A DNA stretch of 64,000 bases from Brachionus rotundiformis (Eukaryota; Rotifera; Eurotatoria; Ploima; Brachionidae), in NCBI GenBank assembly GCA_016802295.1, contig JAESIW010000208.1:80947-144946 (forward strand), given 5' to 3'. A program made the position numbers and the translations under genes. This document shows, piece by piece, positions 22,544 to 33,797 of this stretch. Within the stretch, counting starts at the first letter, position 1. Each line of letters opens with the position of its first letter. Under the pieces are notes generated by a model. The model saw only the letters and a list, made by a program, of their open reading frames with translations. It had not been told where the DNA came from and searched no databases.

Positions 22544-23272
22544 CTAACAGTTTTTTTGAATTTCAATACAAAAATTGGATCCACTTAAATTGGTTTCTTT
22601 TTTAAACAGTTTCAGAATTTTATTCTGAACAGTTCTATCTTCGTGGCAATTAGTCCATAAAACTAGCTTATTACATTTAAATCTAATACTTACGACAACA
22701 CCATTAATAAATCTAATTTCGTCATCGTAATGAGAACCGACCAGAGAAAGTAATGCATTAAGCCATAAGCCATTCAAAAAATTAAAATCAATCCTTTTAG
22801 GAATGGTAGTAATCCATCTTTCCCCATTTAAATTATTTTCATCTTCCCACATTGGTTTTATGCCTTTTTTAAAAAATGCATAATCACAACCATCTGATAG
22901 AAACTCCACTGGCTTCAAATGAGAATAAACTGACCAGAAGCCTTCTACATTGTCGATATCAGCCAATTTAATCAAATTTTCACTCCAATTGCTGCTAAAT
23001 CGGTTATTTTTATAAAACCAAAATGACCAGCTATTTTCAAGAGGGTATCTACCACTCAATTTTGGTCGTAATACCTTTTTAGACTCGTAGTCTCCGGACT
23101 CTTTAATATCTTTTGTATTTTCTTTGTCATATAAAATACTTGGTAGAATGTTGGTCTCAAATTTTTTTTGGTCCAAATTTGAGTTTTGATTGAGGTATTT
23201 TTGTATTTTGTGAGAATTTTGAGCAATCAATAATGAACGATTAATTGTATCATAATTTGACTCGAAATTCAT
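22544..23272 (-). CDS. EIF4E: eIF4E-family cap-binding protein
   Basis: Intronless gene of 242 residues. The start is the ATG at 23272; the in-frame codon two triplets earlier is TTG. An N-terminal extension of about 75 residues, poorly conserved, precedes the eIF4E fold. Key residues are all present: cap-stacking tryptophans W96 and W142 with the cap-binding E143 in PMWEDE, W113 in the GFWSVY eIF4G/4E-BP contact, and basic residues R197 and K202 for the cap phosphates. eIF4E binds the mRNA 5' cap and recruits eIF4G. The C-terminus is short and divergent and lacks the usual loop around the human Ser209 site. It could therefore be a divergent paralogue rather than the main housekeeping eIF4E. 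The neighbouring gene on the same strand is LARP1, another cap-binding protein. Confidence 0.88.
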   Translation of the reverse strand: MNFESNYDTINRSLLIAQNSHKIQKYLNQNSNLDQKKFETNILPSILYDKENTKDIKESGDYESKKVLRPKLSGRYPLENSWSFWFYKNNRFSSNWSENLIKLADIDNVEGFWSVYSHLKPVEFLSDGCDYAFFKKGIKPMWEDENNLNGERWITTIPKRIDFNFLNGLWLNALLSLVGSHYDDEIRFINGVVVSIRFKCNKLVLWTNCHEDRTVQNKILKLFKKETNLSGSNFCIEIQKNC

Positions 23273-24359
23273 TTTCAACTCAGCTTTAACAGTGAGTTGG
23301 CTTTAATTCAATTTGTAATATAGTTGTCAAAGACGTCTAATATAGTTGTCCATAACTACTGAAATTTATTAATTGGTATCTTAAATCAATCTTTTTTTTA
23401 TTTATATTTTAGCTTTTTTATTTTAAAATTTTAAAATTCTAATTTGTAGAAGAGCTAAAATTTAAAATTTGTGTTTTAAATTATTTTTTTAATAGAAAAT
23501 GTTTTGAAATTCCTGCTACTTTTCTCATTTATCTTTATATATTTTTTGAATTTAAACAAAATCTTTGACCAAATCATCGGGGAGTAGATTTTTTTTTCCA
23601 AAGGCAAAATTTACAAAAAGAATTTTTATATCGTTTTGCATAGTTCTACAAGCAAAGATCTGTTCAAAAAATTTTATCTTTTCATAACTTAGTTAAAAAT
23701 ATTTAAGGAAAAATTAGCCTTAAAATCAAAGATTCTTAAAAAAATAAATTAGTATTAATCAAAAAATTGATTAATCAATTTCAAGGTAAATCAAAAGGCT
23801 ATTGCCATTTTCATCAAGACCGACTAACGCTCAGTTTATTTAAATAATATAAATAATATCAATATCAACCTTGTTATAATAACACCAATTACTAGAAACA
23901 AATAAATTACTAAAATTCATAAAATTGATTAGAGTTTATTATACTCCTCGGTCCTGGGTTTAAAAAATTTCCAAATTTCAGACAAAACTAAGTTGTAAAC
24001 AGCTTTACGGTCAGTTGTTATTTTCAATTATCATTTTCTCTCATCTAATTGACCTGGTGTTATTCTTTCAACAATCCAATACCCAAATGTGCTCTCAACT
24101 CAAATCTTTTCCTTGAAAAAATATCTAAAAGCCATAATTATTTAACCCTTACAATACTTAACTATGGCGTACATACATTCGTCTATTTGGCAAATTTTAC
24201 CTACTCCGCTTAACTTTAATTGTTTCTTTCCACTAAAGTGCGAGTTTTCTTAAGTCGATAAAGCATTGACATAACAAAATCTTCACTTACCATCTTATTA
24301 AAATTTAGTTAAACAGTGAGTTGAAAATGACTTTTTGGTATCTTTTTAATGTATCATGA
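23273..24359. other. Intergenic, AT-rich
   Basis: Upstream of the eIF4E-like gene. No gene, RNA or repeat recognised. It ends at the start of the segment duplicated from 28155. Confidence 0.5.
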
Positions 24360-25036
24360 TGTTGAAATTTCTGCACTTAATATGAAACGCTTTTCCCAAA
24401 GTTATACGCGCTGTATGAGATCTAGCGCTAACCAAGCTTTCAGTTGACTTTATTGGATATTTTTTTTTAATCTAGCAGTTTTAATTTTCTAATAAATTTG
24501 AAGAAAAATAATTGAATATATAAAAAAATGTTGTCCAGATAATTTAGTCCTTTGAGAATTAATTTTTCAAATCTTAGGATTTTAAATGGTCCTGAAACAT
24601 AGTTATTTGCTTCACCAAAGAATCGAATGGCTAACTTAATTATTTATTTATTTTTTATAAAATTAAGACTTATTTTTTTAAATCATTATTGATATTGTCT
24701 TATTAATTATTTTTAAAAAATAATAAAAAAAGTATTCAATATTCATAAAATGTTTATTTTTGTTTATTATTTTTTAATTTATCTTAAAATATTGGTTATA
24801 TTTCACTTGCGAATGAAAACATACTTTTTGTAATTTGTGTCTGAGTTTAGCCAAATGATAGAACCAACTCGCCATCCTCCTCCTTGATCAAGATGCCACG
24901 ATAAACGATAAATATCATTATGATCATTATAATCGGCTGTGTTTTGATCTATGGATGGCATTTTTGAAAAACCAAAGCTTTTACCTTGTGTTAAATACCA
25001 ATATGCTGAGCCAACATGGTGAGGACTATTTAGATG
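24360..25036 (-). pseudogene. Duplicated 3' end of the VWDE-like gene (truncated)
   Basis: A copy of 28155-28690 in the same orientation. It includes the 3' flank and about the last 75 codons of the VWDE-like gene (minus, about 24822-25035), nearly identical in bases. It breaks off inside the last exon and has no splice acceptor, so it is a gene fragment. Relative to the source it has about 110 extra bases around 24535-24690, probably lost from the 28-kb copy. Its truncated end adjoins the block containing the METTL7-like gene at 25252. Confidence 0.85.
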
Positions 25037-25251
25037 TGTTTTGATCTATGATAGCTTTATTTAATATGTCAGTGAATACTAAAACAAATTTAATTTTTTT
25101 GAATTTTCAAATATTTAATTTAAATGAAAAATTCATTTTTATTATCAATGTCTAATAAAAATTAGACAAACTAAAACATATTATCTTTAAAACTAAATAA
25201 TTATTTCTAAAAGTATAATTGACAAGGAGTGGAATAAACTTTATAAAAAAT

Positions 25252-25959
25252 TTATATCTTTATTCCATAGCCAAATACAACTGGATTAAGAAAAGTAATT
25301 AATGGGCTCTGTACTTTGCAGTTTTTTAGAATCAAATCATCATAAGGTCCAGATTTCAATAATTTTTTCATGTCCAGAAATTTACAATCGCCCATTAAAG
25401 GTTGAATCACCTTTTGCATCAATTTTCTTGCCATATTCTGATTGTCTATTGAGTGTTCCATGAATACGCACACACCACCTGGCTTCAGAACCCGATAAAT
25501 CTGTTCCATTACTTTTGAGTAATCGTCTACTGAACAGAGAATAAAAGTGTGAACAACAAGATCCATGCTATTTGACTCAATGCCGACCATTTCCTCGGCC
25601 GTGCTCACCACCAACTTGGACACATTTAAATCTTGTCGATTGTTCTTTTTAATCGATTCGTTTAGATAGGGCAGAAAATTGTCTGTCTTGTCAAGAATGG
25701 TCACATTAGAACCATTTGGGAAATGCCTGAAATTTTCACCTGTACCAATTCCAAGTTCCAAAATTTCCAAGCGATCATTTTTTTTGTTGCTTTTAATATT
25801 TGAAATAGCCTCATCAAAAAGCTTTGGCTTTACTTCTTTTAGGTCCGAATGTTTTAAGCTCATTATATAACTTAGAATGTCTTCAAAATATTTTTTCATT
25901 AGATATTTTAGAGTAATTAGAATTGAAAATAATATGCCTAAAATATATAACCAATTCAT
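25252..25959 (-). CDS. METTL7-like membrane methyltransferase, copy A (inverted)
   Basis: Intronless, 235 residues. The N-terminal hydrophobic anchor (residues 1-24, MNWLYILGILFSILITL) is followed by a class I SAM-dependent methyltransferase domain. This has motif I ELGIGTGENF, the acidic post-I region with ILDKTD, CSVDDY and the YRVLKPGG motif, then a FMEH block. These match METTL7A/B (TMT1A/B), ER and lipid-droplet alkyl-thiol methyltransferases. The gene and its flanks (about 25040-26360) are an inverted near-copy of the block around 42270-42977. Its central ~400 bp is also almost identical to the copies at 34453 and, in part, 39897. Substrate is not visible from the sequence; thiols would follow from the family. 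Confidence 0.88.
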   Translation of the reverse strand: MNWLYILGILFSILITLKYLMKKYFEDILSYIMSLKHSDLKEVKPKLFDEAISNIKSNKKNDRLEILELGIGTGENFRHFPNGSNVTILDKTDNFLPYLNESIKKNNRQDLNVSKLVVSTAEEMVGIESNSMDLVVHTFILCSVDDYSKVMEQIYRVLKPGGVCVFMEHSIDNQNMARKLMQKVIQPLMGDCKFLDMKKLLKSGPYDDLILKNCKVQSPLITFLNPVVFGYGIKI

Positions 25960-26370
25960 TTTTGTCTAAAGTCTAAAAGAAATCAGATTTAATTTAATTT
26001 TTTCTTTTATAAAAAATGATTCATATTGCCAAATTGAAAAATTTATTTTACCTCATAAGTTTAGATATTTAGCAAAGACAAAATAAAGTTTCACTTTTTT
26101 TTTTTATTATTTTATCTTTTTAATGATTTTGCTCATAATTTATTTTTAAAAAAATTTTTAGAAATATTTTTTAATTTTTTTAACAAATAATTTTTATTTG
26201 TTCCTAAATATATTTTTTTAAATTTTTATTAGAAGTAAAAATAAGAATTTTTTAAACGATAGCTGTGTTTTTATTTAAATTTAAAATTCAAAAAAATTAA
26301 AACTTACAGTTTCTTTTTGCATTATAATGGTTTAGACTTGTCTAGAAATCAAATTAGAAAAGGATTAAAA
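25960..26370. repeat. Promoter block of METTL7-like copy A, inverted repeat of 41850-42269
   Basis: Upstream region of copy A. It matches the upstream region of the 42270 gene in inverted orientation, for example TTTTTGCATTA(TA/AG)TGGTTTAGA and the GATAGCTGTG segment. It is diverged and has many A/T length changes. Confidence 0.65.
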
Positions 26371-27000
26371 ACGTGACTTTCTTTATTTATTGTTCGTCAA
26401 TGCATGGCAATGTCCAATACCGTGTTGTCTGATTAACAACTGCAAATATCATTATCCTTTTAGATTAACAATTGAATCTTATTTTGTCAAGAAACCTGAT
26501 TTCCAAATCAGGAAGTTATTTTCATTTAATAAAAAGACTTAATATTTATTTGATTTTTATTTTAATATTTTTAAATTTTTAATTCGATTTAGAATCCATG
26601 TGAAAAATCTAAAACTAGACCTCTTAACAATCAAAAGCTACGGTTTTTTATAATTTGCTTTGATATGATGAGGGCTCAATGGAAATTATTAAACTTTTTA
26701 GAAAAATGAATAGAATTAAAGATTTAATTAACTTAAAGCAAGCTAAGTTTTATGGTATCATAATTTTACGAATTTAATTGGGAAAAAGACTTTCTTGATC
26801 TTGGAGATTGTTGAAATTTTTTATTGAAAACTATCATGAATTTTAAAAATGATTATTAAATAAACTTTAATTAATGTTCATCCAAGTAATAAATTTTGAA
26901 TTTCTAGTTAATATTAAATTAAAATAAAGAAGAAAAAATCCTAGATTAAAATAGTGATTTTTTATTTTATTATCTTAATTGTAAACATTAATATAAAATT
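26371..27000. repeat. Block B copy 1, direct repeat of about 40945-41620
   Basis: Diverged direct repeat. Recognisable anchors include AAAACGTGACTTTCTTTATT, the TTTTAG(A/G)TTAACA segment, GTCAAGAAAC, and TCTAAAACTA followed by ATCAAAAGCT. No intact gene. The other copy has an exon-like start. Its orientation relative to the METTL7 block differs between the two loci. Confidence 0.6.
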
Positions 27001-27630
27001 TAAAAAAATGGTTTACTAAAAGATAGAAAGGTTATCGAGAAATTTTTATTTATTCTTTATCAAAAAATTAACAATAAAAGTCAATTATCAAAAGGCAATT
27101 AATAATTATTACCTGTGTTTATTTTATGCAAAAATAAACTAAAATACTGAATTTGGAACAAAATTTTAAAAAATTACTTTTAGAAAAATATAGTACTAAT
27201 TATCTAAATAGAATAAAAAAATAAAAACAAAATGGGTTTTTTTTGATCAGACTGGTCTACCGTGTTTTTTCTTTATCACTTCTTCAGTGTTTTCCAGTCT
27301 TCTCTTTTAGGCTAATGGCTGGTCGGGAATCTTATCTATTTCAGATTCTCCATAACTAATGATGCCTTTATCCATGGTTGCTTGAGTTTCAATTGGCTGT
27401 GTTATTAATGCTTTTGTTGTTCTTTTAGGACGACCTGCTCGACTTTTTCTTTTAAGTGGAACATTCATTGCAATCTCTTTTAACTGTTAAGCTAGTCAAC
27501 CTCTTGGTTGTAATAAATAATCTAAACCATCTTTTTTCAATGCTTGGAGCATCATACTCGAGTCCGGCTATGAATTGTTGGTCAGCATCTATTGGTATTT
27601 GCAATCTGGGAGTAACAAAGCTGACCAATT
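27001..27630. other. Intergenic, partly retroelement-derived
   Basis: AT-rich to about 27230. From 27240 the base composition changes to that of the adjoining gag fossil, so this is probably its 5' part. A minus-strand open frame at 27452-27721 is antisense to it and not considered real. Confidence 0.4.
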
Positions 27631-28140
27631 CACTCATTGTCATGCTTTTTAATAATGAGTCAATGACAACAAAGAAATAATCAACTGGCTGTTGTTGTGC
27701 GCTGGTCCAGATGTTGATCAAGTCTACAGCGACAAGTGCTTGAAGCCCGACAACAGTGAAACTTTAGAAGAGGTGACTACTGGTCTAACGAATCACTTCA
27801 AGCCAAAAGAGAAATTACATGTACACAAGTTAGAGTTTAATGCAATTGTTCAGAACGACGGAGAGGAGTTCGATTCGTTCTAGAATCGGGTAAAAGAGAA
27901 AGCAAAGCTGTCCAAATTCTCAGACTCAAATGAAAATATAATCAGTGCCATTATATACAGCTGCAAATCTGATGATCTTAAGAGGCGAGCGTTACAAGTC
28001 GGCTCGAAAAAGCAAAAGCAACCACAATAAGCCTGAACGGCGTTGCTTTGATGGACCAGGGTCAAGCAGACCAAGTTGGTCGAATATGGGTGGTAAAAAT
28101 TTAGGTAATTTTGTTGGCAATGTTCAAAATCGGGGTTGAG
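27631..28140 (+). mobile_element. Decayed Ty3/gypsy-type gag fragment
   Basis: A broken plus-strand frame reads a stretch typical of Ty3-type Gag capsids: WLLLCAGPDVDQVY, then a FKPKEKLHVHKLEF segment, a GE-EF-SF stop, N-RVKEKAKLSKF, and SAIIYSCKSDDLKRRAL. It contains at least one stop (TAG near 27881), and neither protease nor reverse transcriptase follows. LTRs were not found. It lies immediately downstream of the VWDE-like gene and stops at the boundary of the 28155 duplicated segment. A non-functional relic. Confidence 0.7.
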
Positions 28141-28154
28141 ATTTTGGACAAAGA

Positions 28155-28455
28155 TATTGAAATTTCTGCACTTAATATGAAACGCTTTTCCCAAAGTTAT
28201 ACGCGCTGTATGAGATCTAGCGCTAACCAAGCTTTCAGTTGACTTTATTAATATATATATTTTTTTAATCTAGCAGCATTAATTTTCTAATAAGTTTGAA
28301 GAAAAATGATTGAATATATAAAGAATCAAATGGTTAACTTATTGATATTGTCTTATTAATTATTTTTAAAAAATAATAAAAAAAGTATTCAATATTCATA
28401 AAATGTTTATTTTTGTTAATTATTTTTTAATTTATCTTAAAATATTGGTTATATT
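28155..28455. repeat. 3' flank of VWDE-like gene, duplicated at 24360
   Basis: Source or sister of the segmental duplication at 24360-25036. The first 170 bases are almost identical to 24360-24530; a deletion of about 110 bases follows. Confidence 0.8.
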
Positions 28456-31400
28456 TCACTTGCGAATGAAAACATACTTTTTGTAATTTGTGTCTGAGTT
28501 TAGCCAAATGATAGAACCAACTCGCCATCCTCCTCCTTGATCAAGATGCCACGATAAACGATAAATATCATTATGATCATTATAATCGGCTGTGTTTTGA
28601 TCTATGGATGGCATTTTTGAAAAACCAAAGCTTTTACCTTGTGTTAAATACCAATATGCTGAGCCAACATGGTGAGGACTATTTAGATTTGTCTCCGTCA
28701 GCACACTATAGCAGTTTGCACATGAGACAAGATTTAAGTCATTTGAGCCCGATAAGCCACCGGCGGCACATAAAATCGAATTTTGGTTACATCTATCTCT
28801 TAGTTTAAGAAGATTTGAAGTTGTCAAAGATTCTGAATAATACTCGTCATAGACTTTGTTAAAACCTGCGTTCAGCAAATCACCTAAGGAATAATTTACA
28901 GCTATTCCTGGAAAAGAACTATTATAACATAAAGTTGTTGTTGGTCTCGTTGAAGTGGTAGGAGCTTTAAAAGCATATAAAGTAAACATTTTTTATCATA
29001 TTATCAAATTTACGCTTTTTTGGGCAACAAAGTCTGAATTTGTAATCTAAACAAGATCCATTATTTTGGTTATTCAAGCATAAAAAACCATAATTTGGAA
29101 TAAGATGAACCATTTGACCGGTCTGGTTAAATGGCATGCCATTTATAGTTTGAATTTGAGAATGGAATGGAGATTTGCAATCAACATCGTAAATTGAAAA
29201 CAGTTCTAGATCACCATCACCACTTGGCTCATCTAAATTATTCCATTCAGTCCATTCATTGTCACCGTAGCATAATGGGTCTAATCAGAATAAGAATAGC
29301 TTTTAAATTAAAATAGAATATAAACAATTTTAAATATTAGATTTGACATATTGAAATATTTGATCAAATTAAAATGATCATTCTAAAAATTTTTTTTTTA
29401 AATATGAATTTAAATTTTTATTCAAATTTAAATATATTTTTAAATGTTTTCTGACTAAAAAATTTACTGCAGAATCACGTTTTAAAAGTAAAAATTCAAT
29501 GCTAAACTTTATTTTTTATGTCTACGAATTTCTACAAAAATAAAATACATGAAGAATTAAGTACAATACTTTGTAATGGTATAACATGTTTTGGTACACA
29601 TAAAAATTTATCTCGAATTAAATTTTTCAATCAGACATCCCTGGGTGGCTAAGAAGTATGTCGTATGGATTGCTAGCTAGAGTGGCAGGGTTGCGGTGTT
29701 GGATGCGGCGAGACGAATCCGGTAGCCGAGAATTTACAGAAGTCACTTGGCTGGTCAGCTAGATGGTCTAAACTTTAGACAGTTTAAAAATACGGCCAAT
29801 TAATTACTTATTAATTTTAAAAAACCAAACTTAAGGAAAGATATTTTATTTAAAAAATCTATTTATTCTTATTATTTAAAATTTAACTTTAAAATAAAAG
29901 AATTTAATATATCTTTTTTTTGGTTTAGTTTTTTACTTTTATTTTATAGCCCATATTTTAGGCCGTCCGTAAATTTTGTCCGCCAATAATTCCGGCCAAA
30001 TAACAGCCTACCCGCCAACAAGTTGGCCGGTTAAGCGGTTTTTAAAATTTGGACCGGACTGTTGTCCACTTGTGCGGACCCCATCACTACAAGGTTGAGT
30101 GAAAAGTGAGAGGAGGTTTGGTTAAAATGTACAAATAAGTGATTGAATTAGAAAAGGTAATCCTGGTCAGAGATATGGTAAATAGATCAGGAGTCAAAGG
30201 TCCAGCTGTGGCAATTAGAGGGAACAGCAGAGTCCAGAGTGAAATTTTCCCTACAGTGAGCGCCATACATGCCTTTTTTCCAAACAGAGAAGTTCCGAAC
30301 TGGAATAAATTACCAGAAAATGTGGTAACATCTAAGTCAACCTCGGGCTTCAAAGCTGCTTTAGATAGATTTAGTGAAATGGGTTGCTCCAGCTATACAC
30401 TGCCTAATGGCGGTGATGGGCTATAGCAGCAAGTACTACTCCTAGAAATAGAGATGAACTATAACTGACAGTGTGAAATTTCATACAAAACTTCCAATAC
30501 AAAAATAAAAAAATTTTATAACTTTTTTTCCTAATGTCAAAAACTTTTTCTGTAAATGAAACAAAGTTAAACAATTTTTATCACGCCAATTGAAACTCTT
30601 CTTTATTTTAATCCTTAATCTAAGTCTTAACAATTATATAATTATTTTGTTATGGAAAAAAAAATTTGAAATTTATCCAAGTCATACAAGAACAGATTTG
30701 ATCAAAAAATTATTCAAAATTATAAGGATAAATTTTTTTATAGAAATATCATAACTTAAATATTTGAAGCAAAAATTTACCTAAAAGGGTCCATGTACTG
30801 TTGCCTAATGCCGGATTGCATACACTATTTGAATCCAAAGGAGATGTCTCATTCAAGCTAAAGCATCTTCCATCGATTTCACAGGCATTCTTTGTAAAAA
30901 ATTTAGACATTTAGGAAAAAAATTATTGTGTTAATTACTGATAAAATATTAGAAATTCCATTAGCACAACTTCTGCATTTGGAATCGTACAAATTAAATG
31001 ATTTGAACTCGATAAAATTTGAATTTTGATAATTGACATAAATTTTTACCAAAGCCAAACTTTCATCTGTTACCATACTGACATGTTCATTATTAACATG
31101 TTTATACAATATTAATTCATTAATTTTTTTCAAGTTTATCCAAATTGTATTTTCATTTATGCTTGTAGCTTTGGTGAACTCGTCAATAATTTTCCATGTA
31201 TTATTTACTTTCTTTTTTGATTTAAGAATAAATAAAATTTATTAAAAATATACTAATGTACCTCAAGATACTCTATCTTGACAAAGATAGTATCTCTTGT
31301 AGATAAATTATTTCCAAATCCTCTAATTGAATCGCAGCTTTCGGTTCTCAAATCACAGCATTCTCGGTCAAGCTCGAAAGCTGGCGGAGCTGACAAATCC

Positions 31401-33797
31401 AAGCTACAGTCTTTGCCTCCAAATGGCTTATTGCAATGACACTTGACTAATTAAATGGTTAAACGATAATTATTATTTATTTATTTGTTTATCTGTACCG
31501 AACCAAAGCCTGATTAAATATTAAATAAAATACCTGGTGATATACAATCATCGTTAATAATGTCACTTGATAAACATGTTTGATCTAAATTTAAATTTAA
31601 GCAAAGCCAAATAGATAATTCTTTTAGCTTTACCAAACAAGCATACACCGTTATTGCTACAGCCATTAGGACATAGAGAATTTGATACATTTAGAGTACA
31701 ATTAGGATTCTTTACAACCAAATTTTGTACTATCATATCCAAAGAAAGGTCTATGTGAAGTTCCAAAAATGAAATGTCTCCTGTGTTCTAATTAAGAAGT
31801 TAAGAAAACTAATTTTTTAAAACAATTTAATTTACAAATATATCTAATGCACAAAAATGGATGTTCATGCTTATGTCCAAGCAATTACCCATGTTATTTG
31901 AGATGTCGGTGTTGTTAATAAATCCATTGAAACAAATTTCAGTGGCTTCCTCAATGGTTATCTGAAGATTTTTAATTTAGAATGTTTTTTTTTATTTAAT
32001 TAATAGATAACATACAGGTTTTTGTGTAATTGGTTCAGCTGTAGTCATAGATTCTGTTGAAATTGAGACAGTAGTTGTAGGTTGAGTGGGTTTTATTGAA
32101 TGGAACCTTATTTAAATTGAATTTTTGACTTAATTATTATTAGGAATTAACTGAGATGGTTGTAAAAAAATTATTCAAAAAGTTATGTTTTTGAAGATCA
32201 CCACTGCTGATATGATGGTCAATCTTTCATGACAGTAGTTTTTATTTAATATTTAAACCAATCTTTGATGCCTATTTTTTTATTGTATAAAAACACAAAT
32301 CTTTTTGATAAAAAAATCTATTTATGAGAAGATGAATGAAAAACTTTGTGGTCATTAATTTGGTTGAGTTCACCAAACCAGCATCATAAAAATGATCACA
32401 TTTTGGACAAATATAAATTTTACCATAAAATACTAATCTTTCAGTTTAATTACTGAATTTTGCAGCTAGGTTAATTAAATACTTAAAGTTTTGTTGGTTC
32501 TGTTGAAATATTACTGATATTTTGCATAAGATTGAGCTTCACACATTTAAACTGACTCCCCCCTAAACCTAGATCTTTCCAAATAATAAAAGTTGAAATA
32601 GAAAAAACGAAAATAAAAATTTTCTGGGGTTCCTCTTATTAAAGACTTAGCCAAGAAAAAAAATATTTGATACAAACTTCCCATATTTATTGAACAAAAA
32701 ATCTTAAAATACTTTTGAATACAATCAGACATTGGAACTTGGCAATATGTAGTTCTATTTGGATATTCTAAGTTGTAATTAGCTGTATCAAACAAATCAA
32801 AATCATCACATGGACAATATATGGATCTCTCTGCCATCAAATAACACTCTGGACATCTTTTTTCAATATTTGTGTCCTTGTTATATCGAGAATGAAGTCT
32901 AAATTAATTGAATTAAGCTTAAAAATCAAAACCAAGGTTATAAATTACTTCCAAAAGTCACGTGCCAATGGAACATTAGAAGTATATTGAATGACTCCAT
33001 TTTTGTCCAAAACATAAAGCTCTTGTTCTTTGTTATTATCCCACATACCGCAAATACCACCTGTATTTTGGAAACTAGATTTTGATGGTGAAATTTTCAG
33101 AGTTGGCATTGACACCTTATTTATTTGAAATTTAACCTTAACTGATTCAGAAAAATCGCGCTCAACCGTTCTTATCTTTTAATAGTCATTTAAAAAAATA
33201 GAATTTTTATTCATTTTTTTCTTACCACATAAGTATCATAATTGTTGCTACCTTGAATCCTAGCACATTTAAAGCTGTCCAAGAAATCTGTTATATTACT
33301 CCAGGCATGTTCATTATTTTCTTGTAAAGGTGACAATGTTTGGCAAGGAGGCATCTCCTTAATACCATTGACTCCAATTGAATTTTCATCTACTGAAACT
33401 CCGTAAATCAATTTTGCCAAAGGCTGAGAATTAGAGCAAAAATCTACAAAAACTAGTCTTGTTCCTTTTTTGAAATAAAAGGCACAATTGCAAAAGGCAC
33501 TGTTGTAATAGCATGATTCGTAACTTGCTGTAACTTTGATGCCCGAAAAATCATCATAAAGTATATATTGGTCACCAGGATATTGAAACTCGTAAAACCT
33601 TAAATTTTCAAAGATTAATTTTAATTTATTAATAAATTGATTATTCTTACGTCCCGTCAAATGTCTTCATATGTGGATCATCATGAGAAAAACATTCTAA
33701 ATTAGCCTTTTGAATAATAATTAACTTTTAAAAATTAAAAATTAAGGTTTACTTTTGCATAGTTGAAAAAATAAAGTAGTAAAGCTATTTTTATCAT
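28456..33797 (-). CDS. VWDE-like secreted protein (VWD, EGF-like, mucin WxxW)
   Basis: Fifteen exons on the minus strand: 33753-33797, 33651-33706, 33226-33598, 32949-33175, 32674-32898, 32483-32536, 32016-32106, 31836-31961, 31634-31787, 31534-31584, 31262-31446, 30939-31211, 30781-30889, 29014-29280 and 28456-28964. All joins stay in frame, giving 914 residues. The small exon 32483-32536 is the least certain. The N-terminus is a signal peptide. A VWD-type domain follows (DPHMKTFDGTFYEF, YILYDDF), then Cys-rich segments, a Thr/Pro-rich linker (about 327-357) and an EGF-like unit (CPNGCSNNGVC to CHCNKPFGGKDC). A region seen in VWDE proteins comes next (ECCDLRTESC), then a Mucin2 WxxW module (WTEWNNLDEPSGDGDLE, about 656-745). 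A 150-residue C-terminal domain I do not recognise ends it. It is probably an extracellular matrix, cuticle or mucus protein. Its 3' end is duplicated at 24360. Confidence 0.85.
29636..29770 (+). mobile_element. Possible tRNA-derived SINE fragment
   Basis: A less AT-rich island in the VWDE-like intron. TGGCTAAGAAG (about 29647) resembles a Pol III A box, and GAGACGAATCC (about 29709) resembles a B box, at spacing compatible with a class II (Ser/Leu-type) tRNA. The anticodon-arm-like TATGGATTGCTAGC lies between. It is not a functional tRNA by eye, and no second copy is in the window. Confidence 0.3.
30085..30520 (+). mobile_element. 3' end of a non-LTR retrotransposon (reverse transcriptase tail)
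   Basis: The plus-strand frame to the stop at 30426 ends with the pattern typical of CR1/Jockey-like ORF2 C-termini: FFPNREVPNWNKLPENVV, then SKSTSGFKAALDRF. Upstream the frame is interrupted (RGGLVKMYK-like segment). The stretch 30470-30515 after the stop recurs inverted at 51783-51827, so it is probably the element's 3' UTR. It is inserted in the VWDE-like intron, opposite to the gene. Confidence 0.7.

Larger units (their letters stand above)
29282..30780. other. Large intron of the VWDE-like gene, with mobile-element insertions
   Basis: The 1.5-kb intron between exons 13 and 14. It holds a less AT-rich, tRNA-like segment at 29636-29770, a short less AT-rich piece at 29955-30080, and the 3' end of a non-LTR retrotransposon at 30085-30520. 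The remainder is AT-rich. Confidence 0.7.

Noticed and set aside
27452..27721. 89-codon minus-strand frame
   Set aside because: Antisense to the decayed gag region on the plus strand; no similarity of its own.
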